A stretch of 6,406 nt of DNA, taken from assembly GCA_009926705.1 (NCBI GenBank), contig RFOJ01000055.1, forward strand, positions 1 through 6,406, written 5' to 3'. The position numbers and the translations under genes were made by a program. Shown in pieces: positions 1 through 6,406 of this stretch (positions within the stretch are counted from its first letter, which is position 1; each line of letters starts with the position of its first letter). The notes beneath the pieces were generated by a model, which was not told the DNA's origin, searched no databases, and worked only from the letters and a program-made list of their open reading frames with translations. Source of the stretch: Acidimicrobiia bacterium (GTDB lineage Bacteria; Actinomycetota; Acidimicrobiia; Acidimicrobiales; Ilumatobacteraceae).

Positions 1-368
1 AAGAGGCCTTCACCGCTCGAGATGATCTGCGCCAACTTGATGTACGTCGAGCCGAGTCGCTCAATCGCTACGCGCATGCGCAGCGACAAATCGGCGCGCG
101 AGGCTTCGGGGCTTGCGTACTTGCCGCGGCGACGACGCCACCACCATGGGCCGAGCGCCCAACCCAAGCGTGCAACCACCACGATCAACCTGGCGATCGG
201 CGGAATGCGCGGCGGCGTCATGAGTGACGGCAACTCGGCGCGAGCGCGAGTGCGAATATCGTCGACGAGCGGCAGCCACTCGGTGGTGCCGCGAGTCAGC
301 GTCCACGGCGGGTTGTCGCTGAACGCCGCCCAGTCGCGATCCTCGGGGCGGACTGCGACGTTTTCCAC
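1..368 (-). CDS. AarF/ABC1/UbiB-family atypical kinase, N-terminal part (runs off left edge)
   Basis: Reading leftward from a GTG at 368, the frame stays open to the window edge and gives 122 complete codons. Near the edge it encodes RLGSTYIKLAQIISSGEGL (residues 104-122), which matches the start of the ABC1/UbiB domain, where the family's KxGQ motif lies; here it reads K111-L-A-Q114. Family members are protein-kinase-like ATPases, several linked to isoprenoid quinone or lipid metabolism at membranes. Upstream, residues 57-77 form a hydrophobic stretch ending in WWWRRRR, which may touch the membrane. The ATP-binding and catalytic motifs lie outside the window. The start is uncertain: GTG 368 has only a G-rich run before it, TTG 389 is also in frame, and the next in-frame ATG is residue 50. 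The gene follows cysQ by about 47 bases and is probably its co-transcribed neighbour. The family is fairly sure; the substrate and subfamily are unknown. Confidence 0.8.
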   Translation of the reverse strand, partial: MENVAVRPEDRDWAAFSDNPPWTLTRGTTEWLPLVDDIRTRARAELPSLMTPPRIPPIARLIVVVARLGWALGPWWWRRRRGKYASPEASRADLSLRMRVAIERLGSTYIKLAQIISSGEGL

Positions 369-415
369 CCCCGCAGTCTGCCGAGGCAAGTCGGTGGGTC
401 GTCGCGCCGAGCGCG

Positions 416-1198
416 TCAGTTGGCTGTGAAGTTGCGCACTGCCCGCAGGATGGCGTCGGCAAGGTGGGGTTGGCACACGAGCAGGTCGGGCAGCCACGTG
501 TCGCGCGAGTTATAGAGGAGCGGACTGCCGTCGATGCGGCTCGTGTGCAGCCCTGCGGCGCGGGCAACGGCAATCGGCGCAGCAGAGTCCCATTGGTATT
601 GACCTCCGGCGTGCAGGTACACGTCGACGGTGCCGAGCACGACTGCCATGGTCTTGGCTCCGGCTGAGCCGAGTCGCACGCCGTCGAAGCCGAGTTCGGT
701 CGCCACGGCTGCGGCGACCGCCGGTGTGCGCGACCGTGACACCACCATGAGCGGCGTGCGGTCTTGGCGCGCCGGCTGCGCTGGCGCGGGTGACGTCGAG
801 AGTGTGCGCTCGAGGCTCGGAAGTGCGACTGCTGCGGCCGTCAGGTCGCCGTGCGGTCCAGCGTTCTTTTCCCACAGTGCGATGTGCACCGCCCAGTCGT
901 CGCGGTCACCTTCGCCGAACTCCGATGTGCCGTCAAGCGGGTCGACAATCCAGACTCGCGCGGCGCTCATGCGACGCGGATCATCGGCACCTTCTTCGGA
1001 GAGCACCGCGTCATTCGGGCGCGCGGTGCGCAGCGAGTCGACGATGAACTGGTGGGCGAGGGCATCGCCTGCCTCCATCATGTACCACGGTGATGCATCT
1101 TCACGCAGCATGCGCGTGCGCAGCTCGACGAGGAGCTCGCCGGTTTCTCTCGCGAGTTGCGTGGCAAGTTCGGCGTCGGTGAGCGAGGCAGAGATCAT
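416..1198 (-). CDS. cysQ: CysQ-type 3'(2'),5'-bisphosphate nucleotidase / inositol monophosphatase superfamily
   Basis: This 260-residue protein has the Mg2+/Li+-dependent phosphatase motifs of the inositol monophosphatase superfamily in order: SEEG at 67-70, WIVDPLDGT at 83-91 and WDSAAP at 203-208. The expected metal ligands (E68/E69, D86, D89, D204) are all present. The local pattern ([12 protein letters not shown], then [24 protein letters not shown]) resembles actinobacterial CysQ, which dephosphorylates 3'-phosphoadenosine 5'-phosphate left over from sulfate assimilation; some of these enzymes also act on inositol phosphates or fructose 1,6-bisphosphate. The length is normal and no signal peptide is seen, so it is probably cytoplasmic. 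The ATG at 1198 overlaps the stop of the upstream membrane-protein gene in an ATGA, with no clear Shine-Dalgarno, suggesting translation by reinitiation. No sulfate-assimilation gene is nearby, so the true substrate rests on similarity alone. The superfamily call is very secure; the CysQ assignment is likely. Confidence 0.85.
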   Translation of the reverse strand: MISASLTDAELATQLARETGELLVELRTRMLREDASPWYMMEAGDALAHQFIVDSLRTARPNDAVLSEEGADDPRRMSAARVWIVDPLDGTSEFGEGDRDDWAVHIALWEKNAGPHGDLTAAAVALPSLERTLSTSPAPAQPARQDRTPLMVVSRSRTPAVAAAVATELGFDGVRLGSAGAKTMAVVLGTVDVYLHAGGQYQWDSAAPIAVARAAGLHTSRIDGSPLLYNSRDTWLPDLLVCQPHLADAILRAVRNFTAN

Positions 1199-1530
1199 TC
1201 GGGCGTACGCCGGCCGAGTCGTATCGCGCGTCGCACGAGTTCGCGCAGGGCGGTTTCGTCGGTGCCTGATTCCACCATTCGTTGGATGCCGAGCTCGAGG
1301 ATTTCGGCGTCAGCGTCGTCGAACTCTGCTGCGCGTCGCGTCGCGGTGACCGTGCTGACGGCGAGCAAGACGAGGGCTGCCATCACCGTGACGACGCCCG
1401 CGGTGAGCACCGCCTCAATGTTGTTGTCAGCCAGTGACGCGACGATCATGCCGGTGATGCCACCGACGAAACACATGACGCAGGCGACTCGAATCGCGCG
1501 CACCGCTGTGGCGGTGGGTGCCGGGCTCAT
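1195..1530 (-). CDS. Small protein with two predicted membrane helices, function unknown
   Basis: This 111-residue protein is not recognised. It has two hydrophobic segments, about residues 12-33 (from [15 protein letters not shown]) and 39-61 (from [16 protein letters not shown]), joined by a short acidic turn. A soluble, charged, probably helical tail of about 45 residues follows, with an acidic stretch ([13 protein letters not shown]) and then an arginine-rich end. I chose ATG 1530 because it forms an ATGA overlap with the ettA stop. A longer frame opens at 1722 but would lie inside ettA and add a non-hydrophobic arginine-rich extension that looks like a shadow. At the other end the stop overlaps the cysQ start in a second ATGA. 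Such spacing implies co-translation with ettA and cysQ. Codon use matches its neighbours. Its being a real membrane protein is likely; its role is unknown. Confidence 0.75.
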   Translation of the reverse strand: MSPAPTATAVRAIRVACVMCFVGGITGMIVASLADNNIEAVLTAGVVTVMAALVLLAVSTVTATRRAAEFDDADAEILELGIQRMVESGTDETALRELVRRAIRLGRRTPE

Positions 1531-3206
1531 TTGCGAACGAGCGGCTTGTAGCGCAAGCGCTTGGGTTGTTCGGCGTCGACGCCGAGTTCTTTGCGCCGCC
1601 ACGCCTCGTAGTCCTGGAAGTTGCCTTCGAACCATCGCACCTGGCTGTTTCCTTCGAAGGCCAGCACATGCGTGGCGATGCGGTCCAAGAACCAACGATC
1701 GTGGCTGATCACTACGGCACAACCAGGAAACGCCTCAAGGGCCGATTCGAGCGCACGCAAGGTGTCGACGTCGAGGTCGTTGGTTGGCTCGTCGAGCAGC
1801 AGCACGTTGCCGCCGCTCTTCAAGAGCTTCGCCAGGTGCACGCGGTTGCGCTCGCCGCCAGAGAGCTCGCCGACCTTCTTTTGTTGGTCGCTGCCTTTGA
1901 AGTTGAAGCTCGCCACGTAGGCGCGACCGTGGATCTCCCGCCCGCCGACTTTCAACGTGTCAGCGCCGCCGGTGATTTCCTCATACACGCTGTTCTCCGC
2001 GTTCAGCGAGTCGCGGCTCTGGTCGACGTAACTGAGTTGCACCGTGTCGCCGACGGTGACGGTGCCGGTGTCAGGCTTCTCCTGACCGGTGAGCATGCGA
2101 AAGAGCGTCGTCTTACCTGCACCGTTCGCGCCGATGATGCCGACGATGCCGGCAGGCGGCAATGAGAAGGAGAGGTTCTCGATGAGCAGCCGGTCGCCGT
2201 AGCCCTTCGAGAGGTTCTCCACTTTGATGACGGTGTCGCCGAGTCGTTTGCCGGCAGGAATCGTGATTTCCAACTTGTCAGGGCCACGCTCGGCAGCCTG
2301 CGCTTCGGCGTGAAGTTTCTCATACGCGGCGAGTCGCGCCTTGCCCTTTGCTTGTCTGGCCTTGGGCGCCATGCGCACCCACTCCAGTTCGCGCTGCAAC
2401 GTCCGGCGTCGAACCTCGTTTGATTTCTCTTCTTGTGCGAGTCGCTCTTGTTTCTGCTCGAGCCAGCTCGAATAGTTGCCAGAGAACGGGATGCCACGGC
2501 CGCGGTCGAGTTCGAGAATCCACTTGGCCACGTTGTCCAAGAAGTAGCGGTCGTGGGTGATGGCGATGACGGTGCCTGAGTACTCCTGCAAGAAACGCTC
2601 GAGCCAGTCGACGCTCTCTGCGTCGAGGTGGTTCGTCGGTTCGTCGAGCAGCAGCAAGTCGGGACGGGAGAGCAGCAGACGACAGAGCGCGACACGTCGA
2701 CGTTCGCCACCCGACAGCTTGGTGACGTCTGCATCGTTGGGCGGGCAGCGCAACGCATCCATCGCGATCTCCACGTTGCGTTCGAGGCTCCACGCGTCAC
2801 TGGCCGCAATCTTCGCCTCGAGCTCGGCCTGGCGCGCCCCAACTTTTTCGAAGTCGGCATCGGGCTCACCCCACATCGCGGTGACCTTCTCGTATTCGGC
2901 AAGCAGGTCGCGAATCGGCGCGACGCCGTCCATCACGTTGCCAAGTACATCCTTCTTCGGGTCGAGCTGCGGTTCCTGTGCGAGAAGACCGACGCTGAAC
3001 CCCGGCGTGAGGCGGGCCTCACCGGTGTAACCGTCGTCGAGGCCAGCCATGATCTTGAGCAGGCTTGACTTGCCGCTGCCGTTGGAGCCGAGCACGCCGA
3101 TTTTCGCGCCGGGATAAAAGGAGAGGGAGATGTCTGCCAACACCTGGCGGTCGGGCGGGTAGAAACGCCCAAGTTTGTGACAGGTGTAGATGAATTCGGC
3201 AGTCAT
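1527..3206 (-). CDS. ettA: EttA, ABC-F energy-dependent translational throttle ATPase
   Basis: At 559 residues this is a full-length ABC-F protein with two ATPase domains and no membrane segments. Domain 1 has Walker [10 protein letters not shown] (40-48), signature LSGGE (164-168), Walker B LLLLDEPT (184-191) with E189, and switch H218. Domain 2 has GANGAGKTT (359-367), LSGGE (448-452), LLLDEPT (469-475) with E473, and H502. The insertion around 95-140 fits the EttA arm that contacts ribosomal protein L1, and the basic linker around 250-300 (QRELEWVR, then ARQAKGKAR) fits the segment touching the P-site tRNA. The basic C-terminus (EPKR-like QPKRLRYK) is also EttA-like. EttA binds the ribosomal E site and couples early elongation to the ATP/ADP ratio. 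It heads the minus-strand cluster. ATG 3206 gives the conserved N-terminus ([18 protein letters not shown]); no Shine-Dalgarno at normal spacing is seen, so a near-leaderless transcript is possible. Confidence 0.96.
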   Translation of the reverse strand: MTAEFIYTCHKLGRFYPPDRQVLADISLSFYPGAKIGVLGSNGSGKSSLLKIMAGLDDGYTGEARLTPGFSVGLLAQEPQLDPKKDVLGNVMDGVAPIRDLLAEYEKVTAMWGEPDADFEKVGARQAELEAKIAASDAWSLERNVEIAMDALRCPPNDADVTKLSGGERRRVALCRLLLSRPDLLLLDEPTNHLDAESVDWLERFLQEYSGTVIAITHDRYFLDNVAKWILELDRGRGIPFSGNYSSWLEQKQERLAQEEKSNEVRRRTLQRELEWVRMAPKARQAKGKARLAAYEKLHAEAQAAERGPDKLEITIPAGKRLGDTVIKVENLSKGYGDRLLIENLSFSLPPAGIVGIIGANGAGKTTLFRMLTGQEKPDTGTVTVGDTVQLSYVDQSRDSLNAENSVYEEITGGADTLKVGGREIHGRAYVASFNFKGSDQQKKVGELSGGERNRVHLAKLLKSGGNVLLLDEPTNDLDVDTLRALESALEAFPGCAVVISHDRWFLDRIATHVLAFEGNSQVRWFEGNFQDYEAWRRKELGVDAEQPKRLRYKPLVRK

Positions 3207-3214
3207 CCCCGTAC

Positions 3215-3220
3215 AACCTA
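3215..3220 (-). promoter_or_regulatory. ettA: Possible -10 element for ettA (near-leaderless start)
   Basis: On the minus strand, TAGGTT fits the TAnnnT pattern of -10 boxes and ends 8 bases before the ettA ATG. Transcription would then start within a few bases of the start codon. The upstream bases show no good -35 hexamer, and the only G-run (3207-3210) abuts the ATG, too close to act as a normal ribosome binding site. This is inference from spacing; short TAnnnT matches are common by chance. Confidence 0.3.
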
Positions 3221-3245
3221 GTTTCCACTACCTTCGTATGCGCAG

Positions 3246-3257
3246 CGACGTACGTCG
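3246..3257. promoter_or_regulatory. Perfect 12-base palindrome in the divergent intergenic region; candidate operator
   Basis: CGACGTACGTCG is identical to its reverse complement. It is flanked by GCAG on the left (3242-3245) and, after one extra base, CTGC on the right (3259-3262), so dyad symmetry extends across about 21 bases with a one-base offset. It lies about 40 bases upstream of ettA and 34 bases upstream of the PuuD-like start, where a regulator could act on both genes. No regulator is encoded in the window, so its role as an operator is inferred. Confidence 0.35.
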
Positions 3258-3278
3258 TCTGCACCACGAATAGCGACT

Positions 3279-3284
3279 GGGAGG
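3279..3284 (+). promoter_or_regulatory. Ribosome binding site for the PuuD-like gene
   Basis: GGGAGG lies 7 bases before the GTG at 3292, a near-ideal Shine-Dalgarno and spacing. It decides the GTG start and is the only strong site of this kind seen at a gene start in this window. Confidence 0.8.
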
Positions 3285-3291
3285 TCACACG

Positions 3292-4050
3292 GTGGAACTG
3301 TTCTCAGGGGATTACTTCCTCAATTTCTTCATGCGCTACCTGCACGTGCTGGTGGGCATCGCCTGGATCGGTCTGCTCTACTACTTCAATCTCGTGCAAG
3401 TGCCTGCCCTCGCGTCGTACGGCGACGAGGCAAAGGCCCGCAACATCACGCTCGACAAGCTCGCACGCCGCGCACTCTGGTGGTTCCGCTGGGCGGCCAT
3501 CATGACCCTCGGTACCGGTCTTCTCATCACCGGTCAGCCGTCGTACTACGACAACTTCCTCAACTGGGAAGGCGGCAACTCGCTCAACGCGAAGAACGCC
3601 ACGATCACCGTGGGCATGCTCTTTGCAATCACGATGGCCGCGAACGTGTGGATGGTGATCTGGAAGAACCAGAAGATCGTGCTCGCCAACGCCGTGAACG
3701 TGCTCGGCGGGGGACAGGCCGACCCGAACGCGGCAGCAGCCGGTCGTCGCGCCCTGCTCGCTTCTCGCCAGAACATGATCTTCTCCGTCTCGATGCTGTG
3801 GTTCATGGTCGGCACCGCCCACTTCTACGGCGAAAGCTTCAACAACGCGACCAGCTCGGACGCGATGACCTACCTCATCGTTGCCGTCGTCATCGGCGCG
3901 ATCCTGCAGTTGAACGCTCTCGGCAAACTCGGCGGCACCGCAGCCACCAACAAACTGCTGTGGCCCTACGAGTCGCACAAGAACGCGCTCATCACGAGCG
4001 GCATCCTGTGGCTCGTGCTCTACGTATTGTCAGAGGTCTTGTTCGCCTGA
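3292..4050 (+). CDS. Six-helix membrane protein resembling the PuuD urate hydroxylase membrane domain, without cytochrome c
   Basis: The 252-residue product has about six hydrophobic segments: roughly residues 8-33, 62-81, 103-124, 160-178, 191-209 and 231-250. The first holds RYLHVLVGIAWIGLLYYFN, which resembles the RWLHV-GIAWIG pattern at the start of the PuuD/DUF989 (Urate_ox_N) membrane family. Full PuuD proteins carry a C-terminal cytochrome c and oxidise urate at the membrane; this protein ends after the last helix and has no CxxCH motif, so urate oxidation should not be assumed. H18 and H177 lie within or at the ends of predicted helices and could bind heme, but that is speculation. 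The GTG start is fixed by a good ribosome binding site. It diverges from ettA and precedes kgd by 49 bases, so it may share transcripts with kgd. No purine-catabolism gene is nearby. The membrane topology is secure; the family assignment is moderately so. Confidence 0.65.
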   Translation: MELFSGDYFLNFFMRYLHVLVGIAWIGLLYYFNLVQVPALASYGDEAKARNITLDKLARRALWWFRWAAIMTLGTGLLITGQPSYYDNFLNWEGGNSLNAKNATITVGMLFAITMAANVWMVIWKNQKIVLANAVNVLGGGQADPNAAAAGRRALLASRQNMIFSVSMLWFMVGTAHFYGESFNNATSSDAMTYLIVAVVIGAILQLNALGKLGGTAATNKLLWPYESHKNALITSGILWLVLYVLSEVLFA

Positions 4051-4066
4051 CGAGGCCGTCGCAAGA

Positions 4067-4079
4067 CGCCCGTAGGGCG
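4067..4079 (+). other. Small GC hairpin between the PuuD-like gene and kgd
   Basis: CGCCC-GTA-GGGCG can form a five-base-pair stem with a three-base loop, starting 17 bases after the PuuD-like stop. No T-run follows, so it is not a classical intrinsic terminator. It may be an RNA 3'-end structure or chance in GC-rich DNA. Confidence 0.2.
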
Positions 4080-4087
4080 CGGATAAC

Positions 4088-4093
4088 TACGCT
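4088..4093 (+). promoter_or_regulatory. kgd: Possible -10 element for leaderless kgd transcription
   Basis: TACGCT fits TAnnnT and ends six bases before the GTG at 4100, which would place the transcription start exactly on the start codon. There is no Shine-Dalgarno in the preceding 25 bases, which fits a leaderless message. A -35 box is not evident. This is inference from spacing only. Confidence 0.35.
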
Positions 4094-4099
4094 GTAGAC

Positions 4100-6406
4100 G
4101 TGAGTTCCCCCACGAATACGGCGCCAGGTTCGCCCTCGGGCGACGACTTCGGAACCAACTCCTGGCTCGTCGAGGAGATGTACGAACGTTTCCGCGACAA
4201 CCCGGCCGCCGTCAGCGAACAGTGGCGGGAATTTTTCAGCGACTACAAGCCCGGTGACGCACCACGTGCCGCCACTTCGAACGGATTCCCGAACGGCAAC
4301 GGAGCGACCCTCGCTCGCGGTGTGGCGGGCAGTGGAGCGTCGGCATCAGGTGGTGCCAAGCGCGACGGTGACGACACGTTCCCGATGCGACGCCCAGTCG
4401 GCATCGTGCCGACGCAGGAGGCGCCTGCGCCCGCACCAGCAACGCTGACACCTCCGGCAGAGCCCGAACCGATTCGCGGTGTCGCAGCCGCGATCGCGAC
4501 GAACATGGAACGCAGCCTTAGCGTGCCCACGGCGACGAGCGTTCGCCAGATGCCGGCGAAATTGCTCGAGGTCAACCGCCGTGTGATCAACGGCTACCGC
4601 TCGCGCACCGGTCAGTCGAAGGTCAGTTTCACGCACCTCATCGGTTACGCGGTGGTGCGCGCACTCGTCGACGCTGTGCCGAACATGAAGAACGTCTACG
4701 TCGTCGACGGTGATGGCAAGCCGCAGTTGCAGCGACACACCAACGTGAACCTCGGTCTCGCCGTCGACGTCGACAAGGGCGGCGGTCAGCGCACGCTCGT
4801 GGTGCCGGTGCTGAAGGGCGCGGACACGCTCGACTTCATGGGCTTCTTGCTGGCGTACGAAGAGATCATCCGCAAGGTGCGCACCAACAAGTTGACAGTT
4901 GACGACTTCCAGGGCGCGAACGTGAGCCTGACGAACCCCGGCACCATCGGAACCAACCAGTCAGTGCCGCGGCTCATGGCTGGACAAGGTGTCATCGTGG
5001 GAGTCGGTTCGATTGACTACCCGGCGGAATTCCAGGGCAGCGACGAGCGGGCGCTCGTGCAACTCGGCGTCTCGAAAGTCGTGACGATCACCAGCACCTA
5101 CGACCACCGCATTATCCAGGGTGCAGAGAGCGGGCTCTTCCTCAAGTACGTCAGTGAACTACTGCTCGGTGAGCATGGGTTCTACGAGCAGATCTTCCGC
5201 AGTCTCGGCGTGCCGTACGAGTCGGTCAAATGGCGCGCCGACACGAACGACCTCGAAGGCGTCGACTTGCAGGCACACAAGCAGATGCAGGTGGCGACGC
5301 TCATACGCGTGCACCGAGTGCGCGGCCACCTGATCGCCGACTTGGATCCGCTGCGCTGGAAAGAACCGAAGATGCCAAAGGAGCTCGACCCGCTCACCTA
5401 CGGCCTCACCATCTGGGACTTGGATCGCGAGTTCGCCACCGGTGGCGTCGGGGGAGTGCAACGGTCCACGCTCGGGGCGCTGCTCGGCGTGCTGCGCGAC
5501 GCCTACTGCCGCACGATCGGCATCGAATACATGCACATCCAGAGCACCGACGAGCAGCGCTGGGTGCAAGAACGCGTTGAAGGTCACCGCGAAGACGATT
5601 TCGAGTTCGATCCGATGGTGGTGCTCGAGCGCCTGAATGCAGCGGAAGCGTTCGAACGATTCCTCGCCACGAAGTACGTCGGCACAAAACGGTTCGGTCT
5701 CGAAGGCGCCGAGTCTGCGGTGCCGATTCTCGACACCATTCTCAACCTCGCCGCCGACCATTCGCTCGATGGCGCCGTTCTCGGCATGGCTCACCGCGGT
5801 CGACTCAACGTTCTCGCCAACGTCATGGGCAAGAAGCTCGGCCAACTCTTCGCCGAATTCGAAGGTCACGTCGACCCGCACGCGGTGCAGGGTTCGGGTG
5901 ACGTGAAATACCACCTCGGCGCGAGCGGCAAGTTCCAGGCGCGCAGCGGTGCGCTGTTGCCCGTCGAGCTCGCCTCCAACCCAAGCCACTTGGAGACAGT
6001 CGACCCGATTGTGCTTGGCATGGTGCGCGCGATGCAAGACCAGATCGAACCGCCCGGTGCGTTCAGCGTGCTTCCGCTTCTCATCCACGGTGACGCCGCA
6101 TTCGCCGGTCAGGGAGTGGTCGCAGAGTGCCTCGCAATGAGCGACACGAGCGGATACCGCGTCGGTGGAACGATTCATCTCATCATCAACAACCAGATCG
6201 GCTTCACCACGTCGCCCGAGTACGCGCGTTCGTCGCAGTACTGCAGCGACGTCGCCAAGTCGGTTGGTGCGCCGATTTTCCACGTGAACGGTGACGACCC
6301 CGAAGCTTGCGTGCGAGTCGCGAAGATGGCGTTCGACTACCGACAGGCGTTCCACAAAGATGTCGTCATCGACATGGTCTGCTACCGCCGCCACGGTCAC
6401 AACGAA
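4100..6406 (+). CDS. kgd: Multifunctional 2-oxoglutarate dehydrogenase/decarboxylase (E2-like + E1 fusion), N-terminal 769 residues (runs off right edge)
   Basis: Read from GTG 4100, the frame is open to the end and gives 769 residues; mycobacterial KGD is about 1,230, so the E1 C-terminal part is missing. Residues 17-50 are the short E1 N-terminal segment (SWLVEEMYERFRDNP). A Gly/Ser/Ala- then Pro-rich linker covers about 52-123. Residues 125 to about 370 are the E2-like acyltransferase domain, with NPGTIGT and active-site H336 in DHRIIQGAESG. The E1 thiamine-diphosphate domain follows: RGHLIADLDPL near 408-418, FGLEGAES (532-539), GMAHRGRLN (562-570), HGDAAFAGQG (663-672, cofactor/Mg2+ D665) and INNQIGFTT (N697/N698); the window ends in RRHGHNE. 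It decarboxylates 2-oxoglutarate in the TCA cycle and, with partner E2 and E3 subunits, makes succinyl-CoA. No lipoyl domain is present, as usual for this fusion, so it should borrow one from another E2. In relatives, an FHA protein (GarA/OdhI) inhibits it. Confidence 0.95.
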   Translation, partial: MSSPTNTAPGSPSGDDFGTNSWLVEEMYERFRDNPAAVSEQWREFFSDYKPGDAPRAATSNGFPNGNGATLARGVAGSGASASGGAKRDGDDTFPMRRPVGIVPTQEAPAPAPATLTPPAEPEPIRGVAAAIATNMERSLSVPTATSVRQMPAKLLEVNRRVINGYRSRTGQSKVSFTHLIGYAVVRALVDAVPNMKNVYVVDGDGKPQLQRHTNVNLGLAVDVDKGGGQRTLVVPVLKGADTLDFMGFLLAYEEIIRKVRTNKLTVDDFQGANVSLTNPGTIGTNQSVPRLMAGQGVIVGVGSIDYPAEFQGSDERALVQLGVSKVVTITSTYDHRIIQGAESGLFLKYVSELLLGEHGFYEQIFRSLGVPYESVKWRADTNDLEGVDLQAHKQMQVATLIRVHRVRGHLIADLDPLRWKEPKMPKELDPLTYGLTIWDLDREFATGGVGGVQRSTLGALLGVLRDAYCRTIGIEYMHIQSTDEQRWVQERVEGHREDDFEFDPMVVLERLNAAEAFERFLATKYVGTKRFGLEGAESAVPILDTILNLAADHSLDGAVLGMAHRGRLNVLANVMGKKLGQLFAEFEGHVDPHAVQGSGDVKYHLGASGKFQARSGALLPVELASNPSHLETVDPIVLGMVRAMQDQIEPPGAFSVLPLLIHGDAAFAGQGVVAECLAMSDTSGYRVGGTIHLIINNQIGFTTSPEYARSSQYCSDVAKSVGAPIFHVNGDDPEACVRVAKMAFDYRQAFHKDVVIDMVCYRRHGHNE

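Noticed and set aside
22..429. Plus-strand open frame of 135 codons at the left edge
   Set aside because: The minus strand here encodes a recognisable ABC1/UbiB N-terminus, and the plus-strand product is low-complexity Arg/Ser-rich.
61..573. Minus-strand open frame of 170 codons across the cysQ end
   Set aside because: It overlaps both cysQ and the UbiB-like gene in a different frame and has no recognisable motif; both overlapped frames have family motifs.
1531..1722. Longer N-terminus for the small membrane protein, starting at 1722
   Set aside because: It would lie wholly inside ettA, adds an Arg-rich non-hydrophobic extension, and ignores the ATGA overlap at 1527-1530.
1518..2165. Plus-strand open frame of 215 codons opposite the end of ettA
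   Set aside because: Register-aligned antisense of ettA domain 2, which has complete Walker and signature motifs on the minus strand.
2003..2902. Minus-strand open frame of 299 codons inside ettA in another frame
   Set aside because: Arg/Ser/Thr-rich product typical of out-of-frame reading in GC-rich DNA; ettA is intact across the same bases.
3304..3978. Minus-strand open frame of 224 codons opposite the PuuD-like gene
   Set aside because: Register-aligned antisense shadow of a coherent membrane protein; the product is low in hydrophobic structure and has no recognisable motif.
4051..4099. Rho-independent terminator after the PuuD-like gene
   Set aside because: The only stem (CGCCC/GGGCG) is short and lacks a following T-run.
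5159..6400. Long minus-strand open frame of 413 codons opposite kgd
   Set aside because: Its codons are in exact register with the kgd codons, so antisense stops would need TTA, CTA or TCA in kgd, which are rare in this GC-rich gene. The sense frame has clear E1 motifs; the antisense product resembles nothing.
1..6406. Mobile element, CRISPR array, tRNA/rRNA or defence system
   Set aside because: No transposase or integrase motifs, terminal inverted repeats, spaced direct repeats or structural RNA signatures were seen; the genes are mostly chromosomal housekeeping with uniform composition.

Overview
This is a gene-dense, high-GC bacterial segment whose genes I read as actinobacterial. The clearest marker is the right-hand gene, an E2-like acyltransferase fused ahead of a 2-oxoglutarate dehydrogenase E1, the KGD/OdhA architecture typical of Actinobacteria. 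EttA, an actinobacterial-type CysQ, GTG starts, and starts without a Shine-Dalgarno sequence fit this. Placement near Acidimicrobiia is a guess from general resemblance and was not tested.

The left half (1-3206) is a tight minus-strand cluster that reads right to left. It starts with ettA, a ribosome-associated ABC-F ATPase. Next is a 111-residue protein with two predicted membrane helices, then a CysQ-type phosphatase of the inositol monophosphatase superfamily. Last is the N-terminal part of an AarF/ABC1/UbiB-family atypical kinase that runs off the left edge. The first two junctions are 4-base ATGA stop/start overlaps and the third is a gap of about 47 bases, so the four genes are probably one transcription unit with translational coupling.

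An 85-base divergent intergenic region (3207-3291) separates this cluster from the plus-strand genes. It holds a perfect 12-base palindrome, a plausible -10 element almost at the ettA start codon, and a good ribosome binding site for the rightward gene.

The right half (3292-6406) carries a six-helix membrane protein resembling the membrane domain of urate hydroxylase PuuD, but lacking the cytochrome c domain. After a 49-base gap comes kgd, whose first 769 codons are present; it is cut at the right edge inside the E1 domain. kgd works in the TCA cycle at the 2-oxoglutarate node.

No RNA gene, insertion sequence, CRISPR array or phage gene was seen, and no gene-free stretch exceeds 300 bases. 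Most content is conserved housekeeping. The least explained parts are the small co-translated membrane protein, the cytochrome-less PuuD-like protein, and the palindrome between the divergent units.
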